Shown: piece after piece, positions 24,424-33,661 of the stretch | Layout of the letters: every line of letters begins with the position of its first letter | Numbering within the stretch: the first letter of the stretch is position 1 | From: Nitrososphaerota archaeon | GTDB taxonomy: Archaea > Thermoproteota > Nitrososphaeria > Nitrososphaerales > CADDZS01 | DNA: 64,000 nt | Direction: 5' to 3' | NCBI GenBank assembly: GCA_013288145.1 | Contig: JABDCJ010000005.1 | Location: 1-64,000, forward strand | Notes under the pieces: model-generated | What the model was told of the DNA's origin: nothing | The model's database searches: none | The model's input: the letters and a program-made list of their open reading frames with translations, nothing else | Program-made: the position numbers and the translations under genes

Positions 24424-25524
24424 TTAACTCACGGTTAGGATTTCAGAGGCCGAATCTCGAGCATGAGTGAAATCGCCACCATAGTTTGCCTGTATTGCGA
24501 CGGGTCCGCTGCTTCCACTTGACGGAGTATAATTCACAGAGCAGGCTCCCGTTGTATCAAGATTGCAACTTGCACTTTGAAAAATGCCGGAGCTATTGCT
24601 ATTGAATACCACTGTTCCTGTCGGGATTCCAAAATCCTCTGAATTGCTTATCGTTGCGATGCAATCTGTTGGAGCGCCGACCTGAAGAGCTGTAGGGAAA
24701 CAATTGACATACATCGGCGCCAATGGAGCGACAATTATTGTCAAATTGTTTGAACTTCCAGAATGAGCCGAGTCTCCCGAGTAGCTGGCAAAAATTGTGT
24801 AGAAACCTGTTTGGGGACCTATAGCATCGAAAGTTGCCGTGCATGAAGCTGAGCTGCCCGTTCCACTCGGTTTACAACTTTGCGGAACAAATGATCCCGC
24901 GGCACTGCTGGAGAAACTAACTTGTCCCGAAAGAGGATTGGTCGATGATTGTGGACTTAGGACCGCATTGCACGACGTCACAACACCGAGTTGATATTCC
25001 GCCGGTGAGCATGAAACTGTCAAAGAAGTAATAGCTGCGATTATCTGAGTAGTATCGCTGGTAGTTGTCGTTGATTGTGTTGAACTCGATGTAAGGTTCA
25101 GCGATATCGATGATGAAACTGATGCCGTACTGGTCATTGTCGAAGTGACTGAGCTGATGGATGTATCACGTCCGGCAATTGTGCTTGAGGTGGTGTTTGA
25201 AAGTGTGATTCTTTTGCTCGTTGAAGAGGTAGTTGCCATCGAATAGCTAGTAGGAGCAACGAACTGACTGGAGGGTGCAGACGCTACAAAAGTTGACGTA
25301 AAGGTTGACGTGGTTGAGCTTGTTTGACGAAAGGACGTGGTGAGCGTGACAGCGCGCGTGGTTGTAATTGGCTGGTTTGATGTGAAAGTTGATTGTTGCG
25401 AGCTAAGCGATGTTTGCTGTTCTGGACTGGCGATTGTAATAGCAAACGATAATGACATGGCAATTGAAACGAGAATCGCAATTGCAAATATCAAGATTCG
25501 TCCCTTCTGAAAAGCCAAGTCCAT
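24424..25524 (-). CDS. Secreted mucin-like protein with two Ig-like repeats
   Basis: The 366-residue product has a signal/anchor helix (about residues 9-31), a very Ser/Thr-rich region (about 35-165) suited to O-glycosylation, and two tandem Ig-like (Big/YDG-like) domains. Both repeats share S/N-C-x-P-A/T-x-x-Q-x-G, a central G-x-V-x-F-x-S, and a final Y-x-G-D-x-x-H-x-x-S motif (ASYSGDSAHSGSS and ANYGGDFTHARDS). Each has a Cys pair for a disulfide. It is probably a stalk-like cell-surface adhesin or S-layer-associated protein. Confidence 0.75.
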   Translation of the reverse strand: MDLAFQKGRILIFAIAILVSIAMSLSFAITIASPEQQTSLSSQQSTFTSNQPITTTRAVTLTTSFRQTSSTTSTFTSTFVASAPSSQFVAPTSYSMATTSSTSKRITLSNTTSSTIAGRDTSISSVTSTMTSTASVSSSISLNLTSSSTQSTTTTSDTTQIIAAITSLTVSCSPAEYQLGVVTSCNAVLSPQSSTNPLSGQVSFSSSAAGSFVPQSCKPSGTGSSASCTATFDAIGPQTGFYTIFASYSGDSAHSGSSNNLTIIVAPLAPMYVNCFPTALQVGAPTDCIATISNSEDFGIPTGTVVFNSNSSGIFQSASCNLDTTGACSVNYTPSSGSSGPVAIQANYGGDFTHARDSASEILTVS

Positions 25525-25739
25525 CTGTAGACGGCATTACCTTAGATTAGGTTTGTGTCACGCAAAATCTCCAGTCATTTGTTTCGCTCGGAATACCCTC
25601 GCGTCAGGCCTGCAAAATAACAGCTCCGAATACTTGAATGCCCTAATTGTGATCCTGCTTGCAATTTCAGGTAACTTTCCTATAGTTGCCTATGTAGAAA
25701 GCTCTATGATACCATAAACTAGTCTTTACAAGTCTCGGT

Positions 25740-25946
25740 CTATTCCTTGTATTTTTCTCTGGATTTCCTTCTTTCGGCGCGACTCCATACCTTGTTCCGA
25801 TATTCAACCGAGTTACCAGAGAGTCTTGAATTCTTTCCAATCGATAGATCTCTCAAAACGTTGTATCTGACAAGGATATGCGGACCTACCTTTGACAGAA
25901 TCAGGTATGTCAACCGCTCTAGCTCGATACTTTCATCGGTAGCCAT
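25740..25946 (-). CDS. Small basic hypothetical protein, 68 aa
   Basis: From ATG 25946 the frame encodes MATDESIELERLTYLILSKV and a basic C-terminus (RAERRKSREKYKE). The frame is open to an ATG at 26063 with 39 more residues of less convincing composition. An opposite-strand frame of similar size covers the same DNA, so coding is not certain. The helix plus basic tail could be a small nucleic-acid-binding protein, but this is speculation. Confidence 0.35.
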   Translation of the reverse strand: MATDESIELERLTYLILSKVGPHILVRYNVLRDLSIGKNSRLSGNSVEYRNKVWSRAERRKSREKYKE

Positions 25947-26059
25947 TAGGCAATTCTCTTGGTGGGATGAGTTACTAATCCCCCTATCTCGGAAAGTCGT
26001 TGACATACCGGTGAAATTGTTCAAACCCCGAAGCCATGCTGTCATGAAGATGGAGGACT

Positions 26060-27787
26060 TCATCTGAATAGGTTTGTTTTAGCAAGGTCCACAATCTCGT
26101 CGCCCTTTCCGTTCAGCACTGCTCGTATCATGTAAAGAGTGAACCCCTTTACAACCTCGAAGTTCAAATTTGGAGGAATCAATAGTTCCTGCCGGTTAAC
26201 GACGCAATCTACAAGAGCCGGACCAGGCAGCGAAAGAGCTTTCGTCAGTACAGGTCTAACGTCTTCGGGTCTCTCAACTCGGAATCCGGCTACACCGGCT
26301 GCTTCGGCGAGCTTGGAAAAATCAGGATTCTTCAACTCCGTCCCGTAATCGACGATCCCCGCGGACTTCATCTCAAGCTCAACAAAGTCGAGCGAGCCAT
26401 TGTTGAATATGACTATCTTTACGGGTAGATGAAGTTGCGCCAGCGAAAGGAAATCACCCATAAGCATCGCAAACCCGCCATCTCCTGAAAGCGAGATTAC
26501 CTGTCTGTTCGGAAATACTTCTTGTGCTCCGATCGCCTGCGGCAATGCATTTGCCATTGATCCATGAGAAAAGGATCCCAGAAGGCGCCGTTTTCCATTC
26601 ATGCGAAGATATCGTGCTGCCCAAATGGTTGGAGTACCGACGTCAAAGGAGAATATTGCGTCGTCTGCCGCTATCTCGTTGAGCACCTTTGTAACATACT
26701 GTGGGTGAATTGGAATGCGACCAGGTTCGCCTTTAGCCAAGTCCTCGAGATCCTTTCTTGTTTTCTGGTAGTGATCGCGCGACGCTTTGAGGTGACGCGA
26801 ATCAGCTTTTTGCGTTAGGAGCGGCTTCAAGGCATCCAGAGTTTCAACAACACCCCCGATAATTCCGATGTCAACTTTTGTCCGCCTCCCTAGCTGCTCT
26901 CCGCGAATATCTACTTGCACAATTGTAGCTTCTGACGGGTAAAACTGCTGGTAAGGGAAATCTGTTCCAAGCATGAGAAGAAGGTCTGAATCCATCATTG
27001 CGTAATATCCCGACGAGAATCCGAGCAGTCCAGTCATGCCGACATCATACGGATTATCGTACTCTACAAACTCCTTCCCTCTAAAAGCGTGGACGATCGG
27101 CGCCTGCAGAATGCTTGCGACATCCATAAGCTGAGAATGAGCTCCTGCACAGCCAGCTCCCGCGAGTATCGTTACCTTGGTTGAGGAGTTGAGTGCGTCG
27201 GCGGCTTTTGAAATATCGCCGAGGAAAGGCGAGACATTTGGTTTCTCACCTGAGAAATTTGGAATCGGTCGCTTCGAAGTAGCTTCGTCAAGTGCGAGGT
27301 CTCCTGGAAGGACAATAACACTTACCCCGGACTTGGAAATAGCCGTCCGTATCGCTATTTCAAGTACACGAGGAATTTGATCAACGTGTGAAATCAATTC
27401 GCAGTAGTTGCTGCATTCCCGGAACAGTATCTCGGGATGAGTTTCCTGAAAATAGTTACTGCCTAACTCCCGAATCGGAATTTGGGCAGCTATTGCAACT
27501 ACGGGCACTCGCGTGCGATGACAATCATACAGTCCGTTGATCAAGTGGAGATTTCCGGGACCGCAGCTCCCAGCACATGCAGTTAATTTGCCGGTAAGTT
27601 GAGATTCGGCTCCCGCTGCGAAGGCGGCAGCTTCCTCGTGTCGGACATGAACCCAAGTAATATCTTTGGAATGAGAGCGAATCGAATCAGTTATCCCGTT
27701 AAGAGAATCTCCGCTGACGCCATACACCCTCGACACCCCTGCAGAGATCAGTGTCTCAACGACGACATCCGCAACCCTTCTTGCCAT
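26060..27787 (-). CDS. poxB: Pyruvate oxidase / pyruvate dehydrogenase (quinone), PoxB-like
   Basis: This thiamine-diphosphate enzyme decarboxylates pyruvate to acetate and CO2 and passes electrons to quinones through FAD. From the ATG at 27787 it is 575 residues, and the start MARRVADVVVETLISAGVSR lines up without gaps with E. coli PoxB. It keeps the RHEEAAAFAAGAE block with catalytic Glu51, CAGSCGPGNLHLINGLYDC, FQETHPEILFRECSNYCEL, and the TPP motif GDGGFAMLMGDF ending in FNN. The close match to bacterial PoxB suggests transfer from bacteria. A TTG nine codons upstream is less likely. Confidence 0.92.
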   Translation of the reverse strand: MARRVADVVVETLISAGVSRVYGVSGDSLNGITDSIRSHSKDITWVHVRHEEAAAFAAGAESQLTGKLTACAGSCGPGNLHLINGLYDCHRTRVPVVAIAAQIPIRELGSNYFQETHPEILFRECSNYCELISHVDQIPRVLEIAIRTAISKSGVSVIVLPGDLALDEATSKRPIPNFSGEKPNVSPFLGDISKAADALNSSTKVTILAGAGCAGAHSQLMDVASILQAPIVHAFRGKEFVEYDNPYDVGMTGLLGFSSGYYAMMDSDLLLMLGTDFPYQQFYPSEATIVQVDIRGEQLGRRTKVDIGIIGGVVETLDALKPLLTQKADSRHLKASRDHYQKTRKDLEDLAKGEPGRIPIHPQYVTKVLNEIAADDAIFSFDVGTPTIWAARYLRMNGKRRLLGSFSHGSMANALPQAIGAQEVFPNRQVISLSGDGGFAMLMGDFLSLAQLHLPVKIVIFNNGSLDFVELEMKSAGIVDYGTELKNPDFSKLAEAAGVAGFRVERPEDVRPVLTKALSLPGPALVDCVVNRQELLIPPNLNFEVVKGFTLYMIRAVLNGKGDEIVDLAKTNLFR

Positions 27788-28005
27788 GATTGTTTCAAGA
27801 CGAGGAACGAGCAAATAATGCTTTTACCGAGCATATCATGGGAGGAAATTCAGAATCGGCCTTGATATCTGTGTTAGCGTCAGCGTTCTAGAATTTTTGC
27901 TGAATTCATGCAAATACTGTAGAGTTCGATATTTAGGGCATAGTCTCTTTCCGGTGAAATCTAAATGGTTTAGTTCGGCTCCTATGATATCTTAACTAAA
28001 CCTAA

Positions 28006-28015
28006 CCATATATGG
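28006..28015. promoter_or_regulatory. Palindromic TATA-like box
   Basis: CCATATATGG is a perfect 10-bp palindrome about 32-40 nt upstream of the ATG at 28047. It could serve as the TATA box of the SRPBCC-like gene or as part of an operator. Confidence 0.4.
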
Positions 28016-28046
28016 GCACGCCTAATCTTCAGATATCGACCAAAAA

Positions 28047-28463
28047 ATGGTATTCATAATCGACGAGGGAAGCACATTCAAAGCACCGTTGGACAAAGTG
28101 TGGAAACTGAACATGTCAGAGGACAACCATTCGCATCCAAGTCTGAAAAATCCTGGATCTGAAATGGAGGGGGAGCATCCGATTTTGACGTATGAGACGC
28201 AACTTCCAGATGGATCATGGGCGAAGAATCGTGTCAAGCTTACTCTGCTACCTCCTGTGGGAGTGGGATTTGAGACTCTCGAGGGTCCGATGGCTGGTTC
28301 GAAATCTTTCCAGTTCTACACGCCAAAAGGAAATGAGACGGGAGTAACTGTTGTTGGAAACTGGACTGCGAATGGTGTCCCGGATGAAGCAATTCGTCAA
28401 GCAGTAATGGGCTTCCTTGACACCGTATTCAGGGAAGACCAGGCAAACTTGGCAAAAATGTAA
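28047..28463 (+). CDS. SRPBCC (polyketide-cyclase-like) protein
   Basis: The 138-residue protein starts MVFIIDEGSTFKAPLDKVWK, the usual first strand and helix of SRPBCC proteins, followed by alternating strands (HPILTYETQLPDGSWAKNRV, LTLLPPVGVGFETLEGP, VTVVGNWTANG) and a long C-terminal helix (EAIRQAVMGFLDTVFREDQANL). The fold binds small hydrophobic molecules. Function not known. It is followed by a clear hairpin terminator, so it is a single-gene unit. Confidence 0.7.
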   Translation: MVFIIDEGSTFKAPLDKVWKLNMSEDNHSHPSLKNPGSEMEGEHPILTYETQLPDGSWAKNRVKLTLLPPVGVGFETLEGPMAGSKSFQFYTPKGNETGVTVVGNWTANGVPDEAIRQAVMGFLDTVFREDQANLAKM

Positions 28464-28477
28464 TTCTGAAAGACTGT

Positions 28478-28518
28478 CAGAACCTTTGAGCTTTGAGGTT
28501 CTGTGTCTCCTTTTTTTT
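28478..28518 (+). terminator. Hairpin plus T-run terminator
   Basis: CAGAACCT (28478-28485) and AGGTTCTG (28496-28503) form a perfect 8-bp stem with a 10-nt loop, and eight T residues follow at 28511-28518. It sits 15 nt after the stop of the SRPBCC gene. Confidence 0.7.
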
Positions 28519-28610
28519 CAACTAATGTCGGAAACTAATTATCCGTTTCCAGACTCTTGGAATCAATTATAAGCAAACGGTCAAACCGAGCTCCCCAGAC
28601 GGGTGCGTTC

Positions 28611-29513
28611 ATGACTTCAGTCACTCTCGTAGGAAAGCCCTTCAACTATGTGATAGAGGGAACCGGCGAACCGGTATTGAATATTTGTGGAATGGAACCG
28701 ATTGTCGAAGGCTCTCACGATAACGTTCGCCATACTGGCATCCCTAATTTTTCCAAGACGCCCCTTCCTGGCCGATTTCAATTGATCAGCTACAACAATT
28801 TCCGTGTGGGGTCGGGTGCGGAATATGCGACAGTAATCGAAAGCGGCAATCAGGTGGATACCGCAGCTAGCGATTGTTTTGTCTTATTGCAACACTTGAA
28901 TATTTCAAACATACACGTTTTTGCGCACCGTCAGGTAGGATACGCTGCCCTAAAGCTAGCAATTGAACATCCGGATCTCGTAAAATCTATCGCATTCTTG
29001 GACTTTGAGATTGTGAACAGTTTTGCCTTGAATCCAAAGGTCCAGCAGGCAATGGCAAGGGTTATGCAGAGAACCCAGATGAATCCCCAGTTCCAGCAGA
29101 GGATGGAAATGATGCGGCAGATGATGCAATCCGGGACTATGCCCAACGGCGAGCCGATTCCTCCGGAATTCGCCGCGAAGATGAACTCGATTCCTAAATC
29201 GCTGCTGGATCAATATAGCCCGGGTAATGATGCAGATCCTGCCCTCACGGAGGTCAAATTGTGGTCATCACGAATGCTATCGATTTCGTATGACGAAGTT
29301 GCTTCAAAGATAAGACAACCCATTCTTGACGCCATCTATGCGGAAGGAAAAGATTGGGAAAGTCAGTCTGCTGAACTTTTGAAAGGTTGGCTACCACAAA
29401 CGGAGGTCTACACTATACCGAAGAAAGCTCACTGGTTTTCAGGTCAGAATGATGAGGGATTGGCTGCGGGCCTCGCAGACTTCTACTCCCGACACGAATG
29501 GGGTTCATTGTAG
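28611..29513 (+). CDS. Alpha/beta-hydrolase-fold protein lacking the nucleophile
   Basis: From ATG 28611 the product is 300 residues. The fold is recognisable from FNYVIEGTGEPVLNICGM, the helix with ASDCFVLLQHLNISNIHVFAH, GYAALKLAIEHPDLVKSIAFLD, and a terminal His block (PKKAHWFSGQNDEGLAAGLADF). At the nucleophile elbow, where G-x-S-x-G is expected, it has AHRQVG, so the Ser is Arg (Arg107). A Met-rich cap region follows (MARVMQRTQM, QRMEMMRQMMQSGTM). It is probably not a hydrolase; a binding or non-hydrolytic role is more likely. An upstream ATG-like start adds 18 residues. Confidence 0.75.
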   Translation: MTSVTLVGKPFNYVIEGTGEPVLNICGMEPIVEGSHDNVRHTGIPNFSKTPLPGRFQLISYNNFRVGSGAEYATVIESGNQVDTAASDCFVLLQHLNISNIHVFAHRQVGYAALKLAIEHPDLVKSIAFLDFEIVNSFALNPKVQQAMARVMQRTQMNPQFQQRMEMMRQMMQSGTMPNGEPIPPEFAAKMNSIPKSLLDQYSPGNDADPALTEVKLWSSRMLSISYDEVASKIRQPILDAIYAEGKDWESQSAELLKGWLPQTEVYTIPKKAHWFSGQNDEGLAAGLADFYSRHEWGSL

Positions 29514-29525
29514 GCTAATAGAAAG

Positions 29526-30566
29526 TCAGTATAGCTTCCTCGTATCTAGGACGTTGAGGAGAGGCTCTCCTCGCGTAAATCGCTTCAAATTTTCGCAAAA
29601 CAGGTCGACGAGCCTCCTGTTCTCATTTACGCCGTTGCTCGCGGAGTGAGGGCTGATTATGACCCGCGGCATCGTCCATAGCGGGCTATTCGTCGGTAGA
29701 GGCTCGTTGACGAAAACATCAAGCGATGCTCCGCGAAGCTTCCCCGACCGCAGCGCCTGAATCATTGCAGACTCGTCTACAATTGCGCCTCTTGAAATGT
29801 TGATCAATACTGCGCCATCTGGAAGTTGAGCAAGTTCCTTTTCGCCAATCATGTTGGTGGTTTCGTCAGTGTGAGGCGCAGTGAGGCAAAGAAAGTTCGA
29901 TTGTCGAAGTACCGAAGCGATATCACTGGGAGGATAGAGCTCATCCACGTTGGGAATATGGCCTTTCGGATCCCTTCTTGTTCCAACAACGCGCATGTCG
30001 AAAGACTTTGCTAACCTAGCAATTTCTCTTCCAATTTTGCCAAACCCAACGATACCCAGAGTATAATCTCGAAGCTCATTCGCAGTAAAATACTGCCATA
30101 CTTTGTCTGATTGTTGATCCTGTATCCTGAAATAATCCTTTGCGAAGATCAGCATAGACATGATTGCAAATTCAGCGAGCGGCCGGATGTGCACCCCGCT
30201 CGCTGTTGTGAATATCCAGTCGGTTTTTTCGGCGTAGCCTTTGGAGCGAACGAACTGTCCGATCCCTGCACTTGTTGCCTGGATCCACTTTAGTTTTGGT
30301 GCAAGATCCGGCAGGTCGTTTATATGCGAGTGATCAAAGTCGAACAATATATCTGAATCTGCCAAAAGTGTCTTCCATTCGAGGTCCTGTTCTGGAGTTC
30401 TTGATGGAACAGTCGTATGGTCTGTTGCGTGCTTCGGTCTATATAGAAGGTCTTCTCTGAAGATTAATTCGACTTCAGGAACTCTTTGTCTGATAGTATC
30501 CACTAACTCCGGCGCGAGGTACGATGTTATGAGTACCTTCATCTTCGTCGGGGCAACTCTGCTCAT
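29526..30566 (-). CDS. D-2-hydroxyacid dehydrogenase (NAD-dependent)
   Basis: The protein (346 residues from ATG 30566; ATG 30542 is also possible) has the D-isomer 2-hydroxyacid dehydrogenase layout: an N-terminal catalytic half (APKLKWIQATSAGIGQF), a Rossmann motif GIVGFGKIGREIARLAK, and the catalytic triad regions INISRGAIVDE (Arg), FVNEPLP (Glu) and IISPHSASNG (His). It interconverts a 2-hydroxy acid and a 2-keto acid. It diverges from pyruvate kinase with a very short spacer, which suggests shared control. Substrate unknown. Confidence 0.85.
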   Translation of the reverse strand: MSRVAPTKMKVLITSYLAPELVDTIRQRVPEVELIFREDLLYRPKHATDHTTVPSRTPEQDLEWKTLLADSDILFDFDHSHINDLPDLAPKLKWIQATSAGIGQFVRSKGYAEKTDWIFTTASGVHIRPLAEFAIMSMLIFAKDYFRIQDQQSDKVWQYFTANELRDYTLGIVGFGKIGREIARLAKSFDMRVVGTRRDPKGHIPNVDELYPPSDIASVLRQSNFLCLTAPHTDETTNMIGEKELAQLPDGAVLINISRGAIVDESAMIQALRSGKLRGASLDVFVNEPLPTNSPLWTMPRVIISPHSASNGVNENRRLVDLFCENLKRFTRGEPLLNVLDTRKLY

Positions 30567-30629
30567 GGTTTGCTCAAGAGGGAAATCGATTGTAAATCTT
30601 TCACTCGTAAGGCTGGAGAAAACGATCAT

Positions 30630-32144
30630 ATGTCGGAAAAACGAACCCGGATTTTAACTCTCGCGATGAATAATTTCGAAGATCTAATCCAGCGGCGCAG
30701 AACAAAGATCGTTTGTACCGTAGGTCCTTCGAGCAGCTCCGATCAGATGCTGCGAAAATTAATACGCGCGGGCATGGATTGCGCCAGGCTAAATTTCTCT
30801 CACGGTTCTCATAACGAACACTTAGAAGTCATACGGGGAATCAGAAGAATTTCAGATAGCCTTGGAAAGCGCATCGCTATTATTCAGGACCTGCCCGGAC
30901 CAAAATTTCGGATCGGGAAATTAAAAAACGATGTCGTCCGTCTTCGTAAAGGCTCAATCGTAACTCTTGCGACCGACAAAGAAGCTTCAGACAGCGAGAC
31001 GAGTATTCCGCTGCGTCAGCAGGATCTGCCTAAATATGTCAAGAAAGGGACGACTATTTTTCTTTCGGATGGCACGATCAGGCTCCGGGCGATCAAGACA
31101 ACGGAAAACGAGATCGTTTGCAAGGTACTTGTGGGTGGAGATCTTTTCTCCGGCAAAGGCGTCAATATTCCCAGTCTGGGCGAAGATTTCGAGACTTTCA
31201 CGGAGGCAGATCGCGTTCACGTTTTGTTCGGGCTTGAACACCGTGTTGATTTTATCGCTATCTCTTTTGTTCGAAACGAGACGGATGTCCAGACGGCGAA
31301 GGAGTTCATCCGGAGGCATGCAACTAATCCTGATAGCACACCCTGGATAATTGCAAAGATTGAGAAAAAGCGCGCCCTTCAAAATTTGGCGGGGATAATA
31401 GGAGCTTCCGATGCAGTGATGGTCGCCCGTGGTGATTTAGGCGTGGAGAATCCGATAGAAGAGGTACCGATAATTCAAAAGAAGATCATCGCCACTTGCA
31501 ATGCAAAATCTATTCCGGTCATCACCGCGACGCAAATGCTTGAATCAATGGTCCTAAACGCCACTCCCACTAGAGCTGAAGTGACCGACGTTGCAAACGC
31601 GATCCTGGACGGTACTGACGCAGTGATGCTATCCGAGGAAACCGCAGTCGGCAAGTACCCTCAGGAATGCGTTCGCGTACTTCACCGGGTCTCACTGAAC
31701 GCAGAAGATTCGATGAGACGGAGAAAAGAGATCTTTCCCAGTTTTGAATTCAAGCCGACGGGTATTGACGACGTTTCTAGCTTTGGAGCGATCCGTCTCT
31801 CGCAGGACGTGGGCGCGAGTCTTTTCATAGCGCCTACTGAAAATGGCCTCGTTGCATCCAGACTCGCGCGATTCAAGCCCAAAGCCCCGATCCTCGCGAT
31901 TACGTCCAAGGAAACTACTGAGCGGAAGCTAAAACTTGTTTGGGGAGTCAGCTCTCTTCTAGTAGAATCAAAAGAGGGAAAAGGGACTTACAGGCTGGAC
32001 CGATTGTTGGAGACCTCGATTCGTGAATTGGTTAGAAACAAAGTAGTCGCGGCCGGAGAAAAACTCGTCGTGTTTTGTGACAGCATTGAATTTTTTGGAC
32101 AAGAAGGAAAACTCTCGTTTGTAACAGAGGCGATGGATAATTAG
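30630..32144 (+). CDS. pyk: Pyruvate kinase
   Basis: The enzyme converts PEP and ADP to pyruvate and ATP. All main motifs are present: RRTKIVCTVGPSS at the start of the barrel, ARLNFSHG, IIAKIEKKRALQN with the catalytic Lys, VMVARGDLGVE and ITATQMLESM. The C-terminal domain is complete (ending around AMDN), giving about 500 residues. ATG 30630 (MSEKRTRI) is preferred; ATG 30666 and an earlier in-frame ATG at 30570 are possible. The CoA-transferase gene overlaps or abuts the stop, so the two are likely cotranscribed. Confidence 0.93.
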   Translation: MSEKRTRILTLAMNNFEDLIQRRRTKIVCTVGPSSSSDQMLRKLIRAGMDCARLNFSHGSHNEHLEVIRGIRRISDSLGKRIAIIQDLPGPKFRIGKLKNDVVRLRKGSIVTLATDKEASDSETSIPLRQQDLPKYVKKGTTIFLSDGTIRLRAIKTTENEIVCKVLVGGDLFSGKGVNIPSLGEDFETFTEADRVHVLFGLEHRVDFIAISFVRNETDVQTAKEFIRRHATNPDSTPWIIAKIEKKRALQNLAGIIGASDAVMVARGDLGVENPIEEVPIIQKKIIATCNAKSIPVITATQMLESMVLNATPTRAEVTDVANAILDGTDAVMLSEETAVGKYPQECVRVLHRVSLNAEDSMRRRKEIFPSFEFKPTGIDDVSSFGAIRLSQDVGASLFIAPTENGLVASRLARFKPKAPILAITSKETTERKLKLVWGVSSLLVESKEGKGTYRLDRLLETSIRELVRNKVVAAGEKLVVFCDSIEFFGQEGKLSFVTEAMDN

Positions 32145-33381
32145 CGCAAACGGTACTCAAAACACGAAAACTCGACACCTACTCGAAGGTCTCAAGGTAC
32201 TCGATGCATCTCGTGTGATGTCTGGACCTTATGCGACTATGCTTCTGGGCGATTACGGAGCCGATGTTATTAAGGTAGAAGACACCGGTTCGGGCGACGA
32301 AACGAGGCAATGGTACCCACCGACCATCGAGGGCGAGAGTGCGTACTTTCTCTCGGCGAACCGGAACAAAAGAGACATTGCACTCAACTTGAAGACTGAA
32401 GCCGGTCTCGAGATCTTCAACAAATTAGCGAAAACTTCTGACGTTCTCGTAGAGAACTTTCGTCCTGGCGTTACAAAAAAGCTGAAAATTGATTACGAGA
32501 CAATCAAGGCAACCGTTAACCCGAAAATAGTATACTGTTCAATCTCTGGCTTTGGGCAGACTGGTCCGTACCGAGATTATCCAGGTTACGATCTCGTTGT
32601 TTTTGCCATGGGAGGATTGATGAGTATTACAGGAGAAGAAAATCGCCCACCAGTGAGAGTTGGGGTGCCCATCGCGGACATGTCTGCAGGGCTTTACGCG
32701 GTCACAGCAATCCTTGCTGCTCTAAATTACCGGGATAAAACCGGTTTGGGGCAAATGATCGACGTTTCGATGCATGATGTTCAGGTCTCGCTTCTCACGC
32801 ATCAGGCGATGTCTTATTTCGCAACCGGAAAAGACCCACGAAAGTATGGTTCATCGCACGCAAACCTTGCCCCTTACCAGGCCTTTGTTGGTAGTGACGG
32901 CGAATATTTTGTCCTTGCCATTGGAAATGACAAGCTTTGGAGCGACTTTTGCATTGCGCTAGGGGAGCCGGAATTCGCAACCAATCCCAAATACAAATCG
33001 AACCCAGACAGAATGAAGAACAAAGAAGAGTTACTCTCGGTTCTTAACAGTCATTTTTCAAAGAGACCTGCGAAATTCTGGATCGACCTTTCATCCAAAG
33101 CTGGCATACCTTCGGGGCCGATTTCAAAAATTTCTGAAGTACTTTCCGACAAACATGTTATTGACCGCGATATGCTTCAGGAAATAGATAATCCTCGAAC
33201 TGGAAAGAAACTAAAACAAATCGGAACGGCCGTGAAATTTACCAACGCAAAAACCTCGATCAGACTTCCGCCTCCTGGCCAAGGCGAACATTCGATCGAA
33301 ATATTGAGCGAAATAGGGTACTCTGAAAATGAGATTCAGCTATTCTTGAAGAATGGCGCCGTGAAAATCTTCGAGAAATAA
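32140..33381 (+). CDS. CaiB/BaiF-type (class III) CoA-transferase
   Basis: Family III CoA-transferases move CoA between acyl groups through an aspartyl thioester. The family start LLEGLKVLDASRVMSGPYAT, followed by LLGDYGADVIKVE, is in frame upstream of the first standard start (GTG 32215). The only initiation option covering it is ATT at 32140, which overlaps the pyruvate kinase stop. Later motifs include LNLKTEAGLEIFNKL, VENFRPGV, SGFGQTGPY and YDLVVFAMGGLMSITGE, with the catalytic Asp in GVPIADMSAGLYAV. Substrate unknown. Confidence 0.88.
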   Translation: MSANGTQNTKTRHLLEGLKVLDASRVMSGPYATMLLGDYGADVIKVEDTGSGDETRQWYPPTIEGESAYFLSANRNKRDIALNLKTEAGLEIFNKLAKTSDVLVENFRPGVTKKLKIDYETIKATVNPKIVYCSISGFGQTGPYRDYPGYDLVVFAMGGLMSITGEENRPPVRVGVPIADMSAGLYAVTAILAALNYRDKTGLGQMIDVSMHDVQVSLLTHQAMSYFATGKDPRKYGSSHANLAPYQAFVGSDGEYFVLAIGNDKLWSDFCIALGEPEFATNPKYKSNPDRMKNKEELLSVLNSHFSKRPAKFWIDLSSKAGIPSGPISKISEVLSDKHVIDRDMLQEIDNPRTGKKLKQIGTAVKFTNAKTSIRLPPPGQGEHSIEILSEIGYSENEIQLFLKNGAVKIFEK

Positions 33382-33661
33382 AGCGCACGGAGATTTCTCG
33401 GAGCTAATATTAGATTCTTCCGGGGAATCGAGAATCATGATTTTGAGTACCATCGGGTTCAGGAAATATTATATCGATACCGTCATTCTTTGAGAAACAA
33501 AGGATATTCTAGGCTCTTTATTGGTTTTTTTCGTAAAGAGAATGGAAATAAGATCACATTTTAGAAAGTAAGAATCCTCAAGGAGTGAATGAAATATCTC
33601 CAGCGAAATCGCGAGTCTGAGCGGCCAGCCAAGGAAAAGGATCTCCGAACTTTCAACTTAC

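Noticed and set aside
25747..26067. 106-codon plus-strand frame
   Set aside because: No start signal or domain; it mirrors a minus-strand frame and overlaps the PoxB end.
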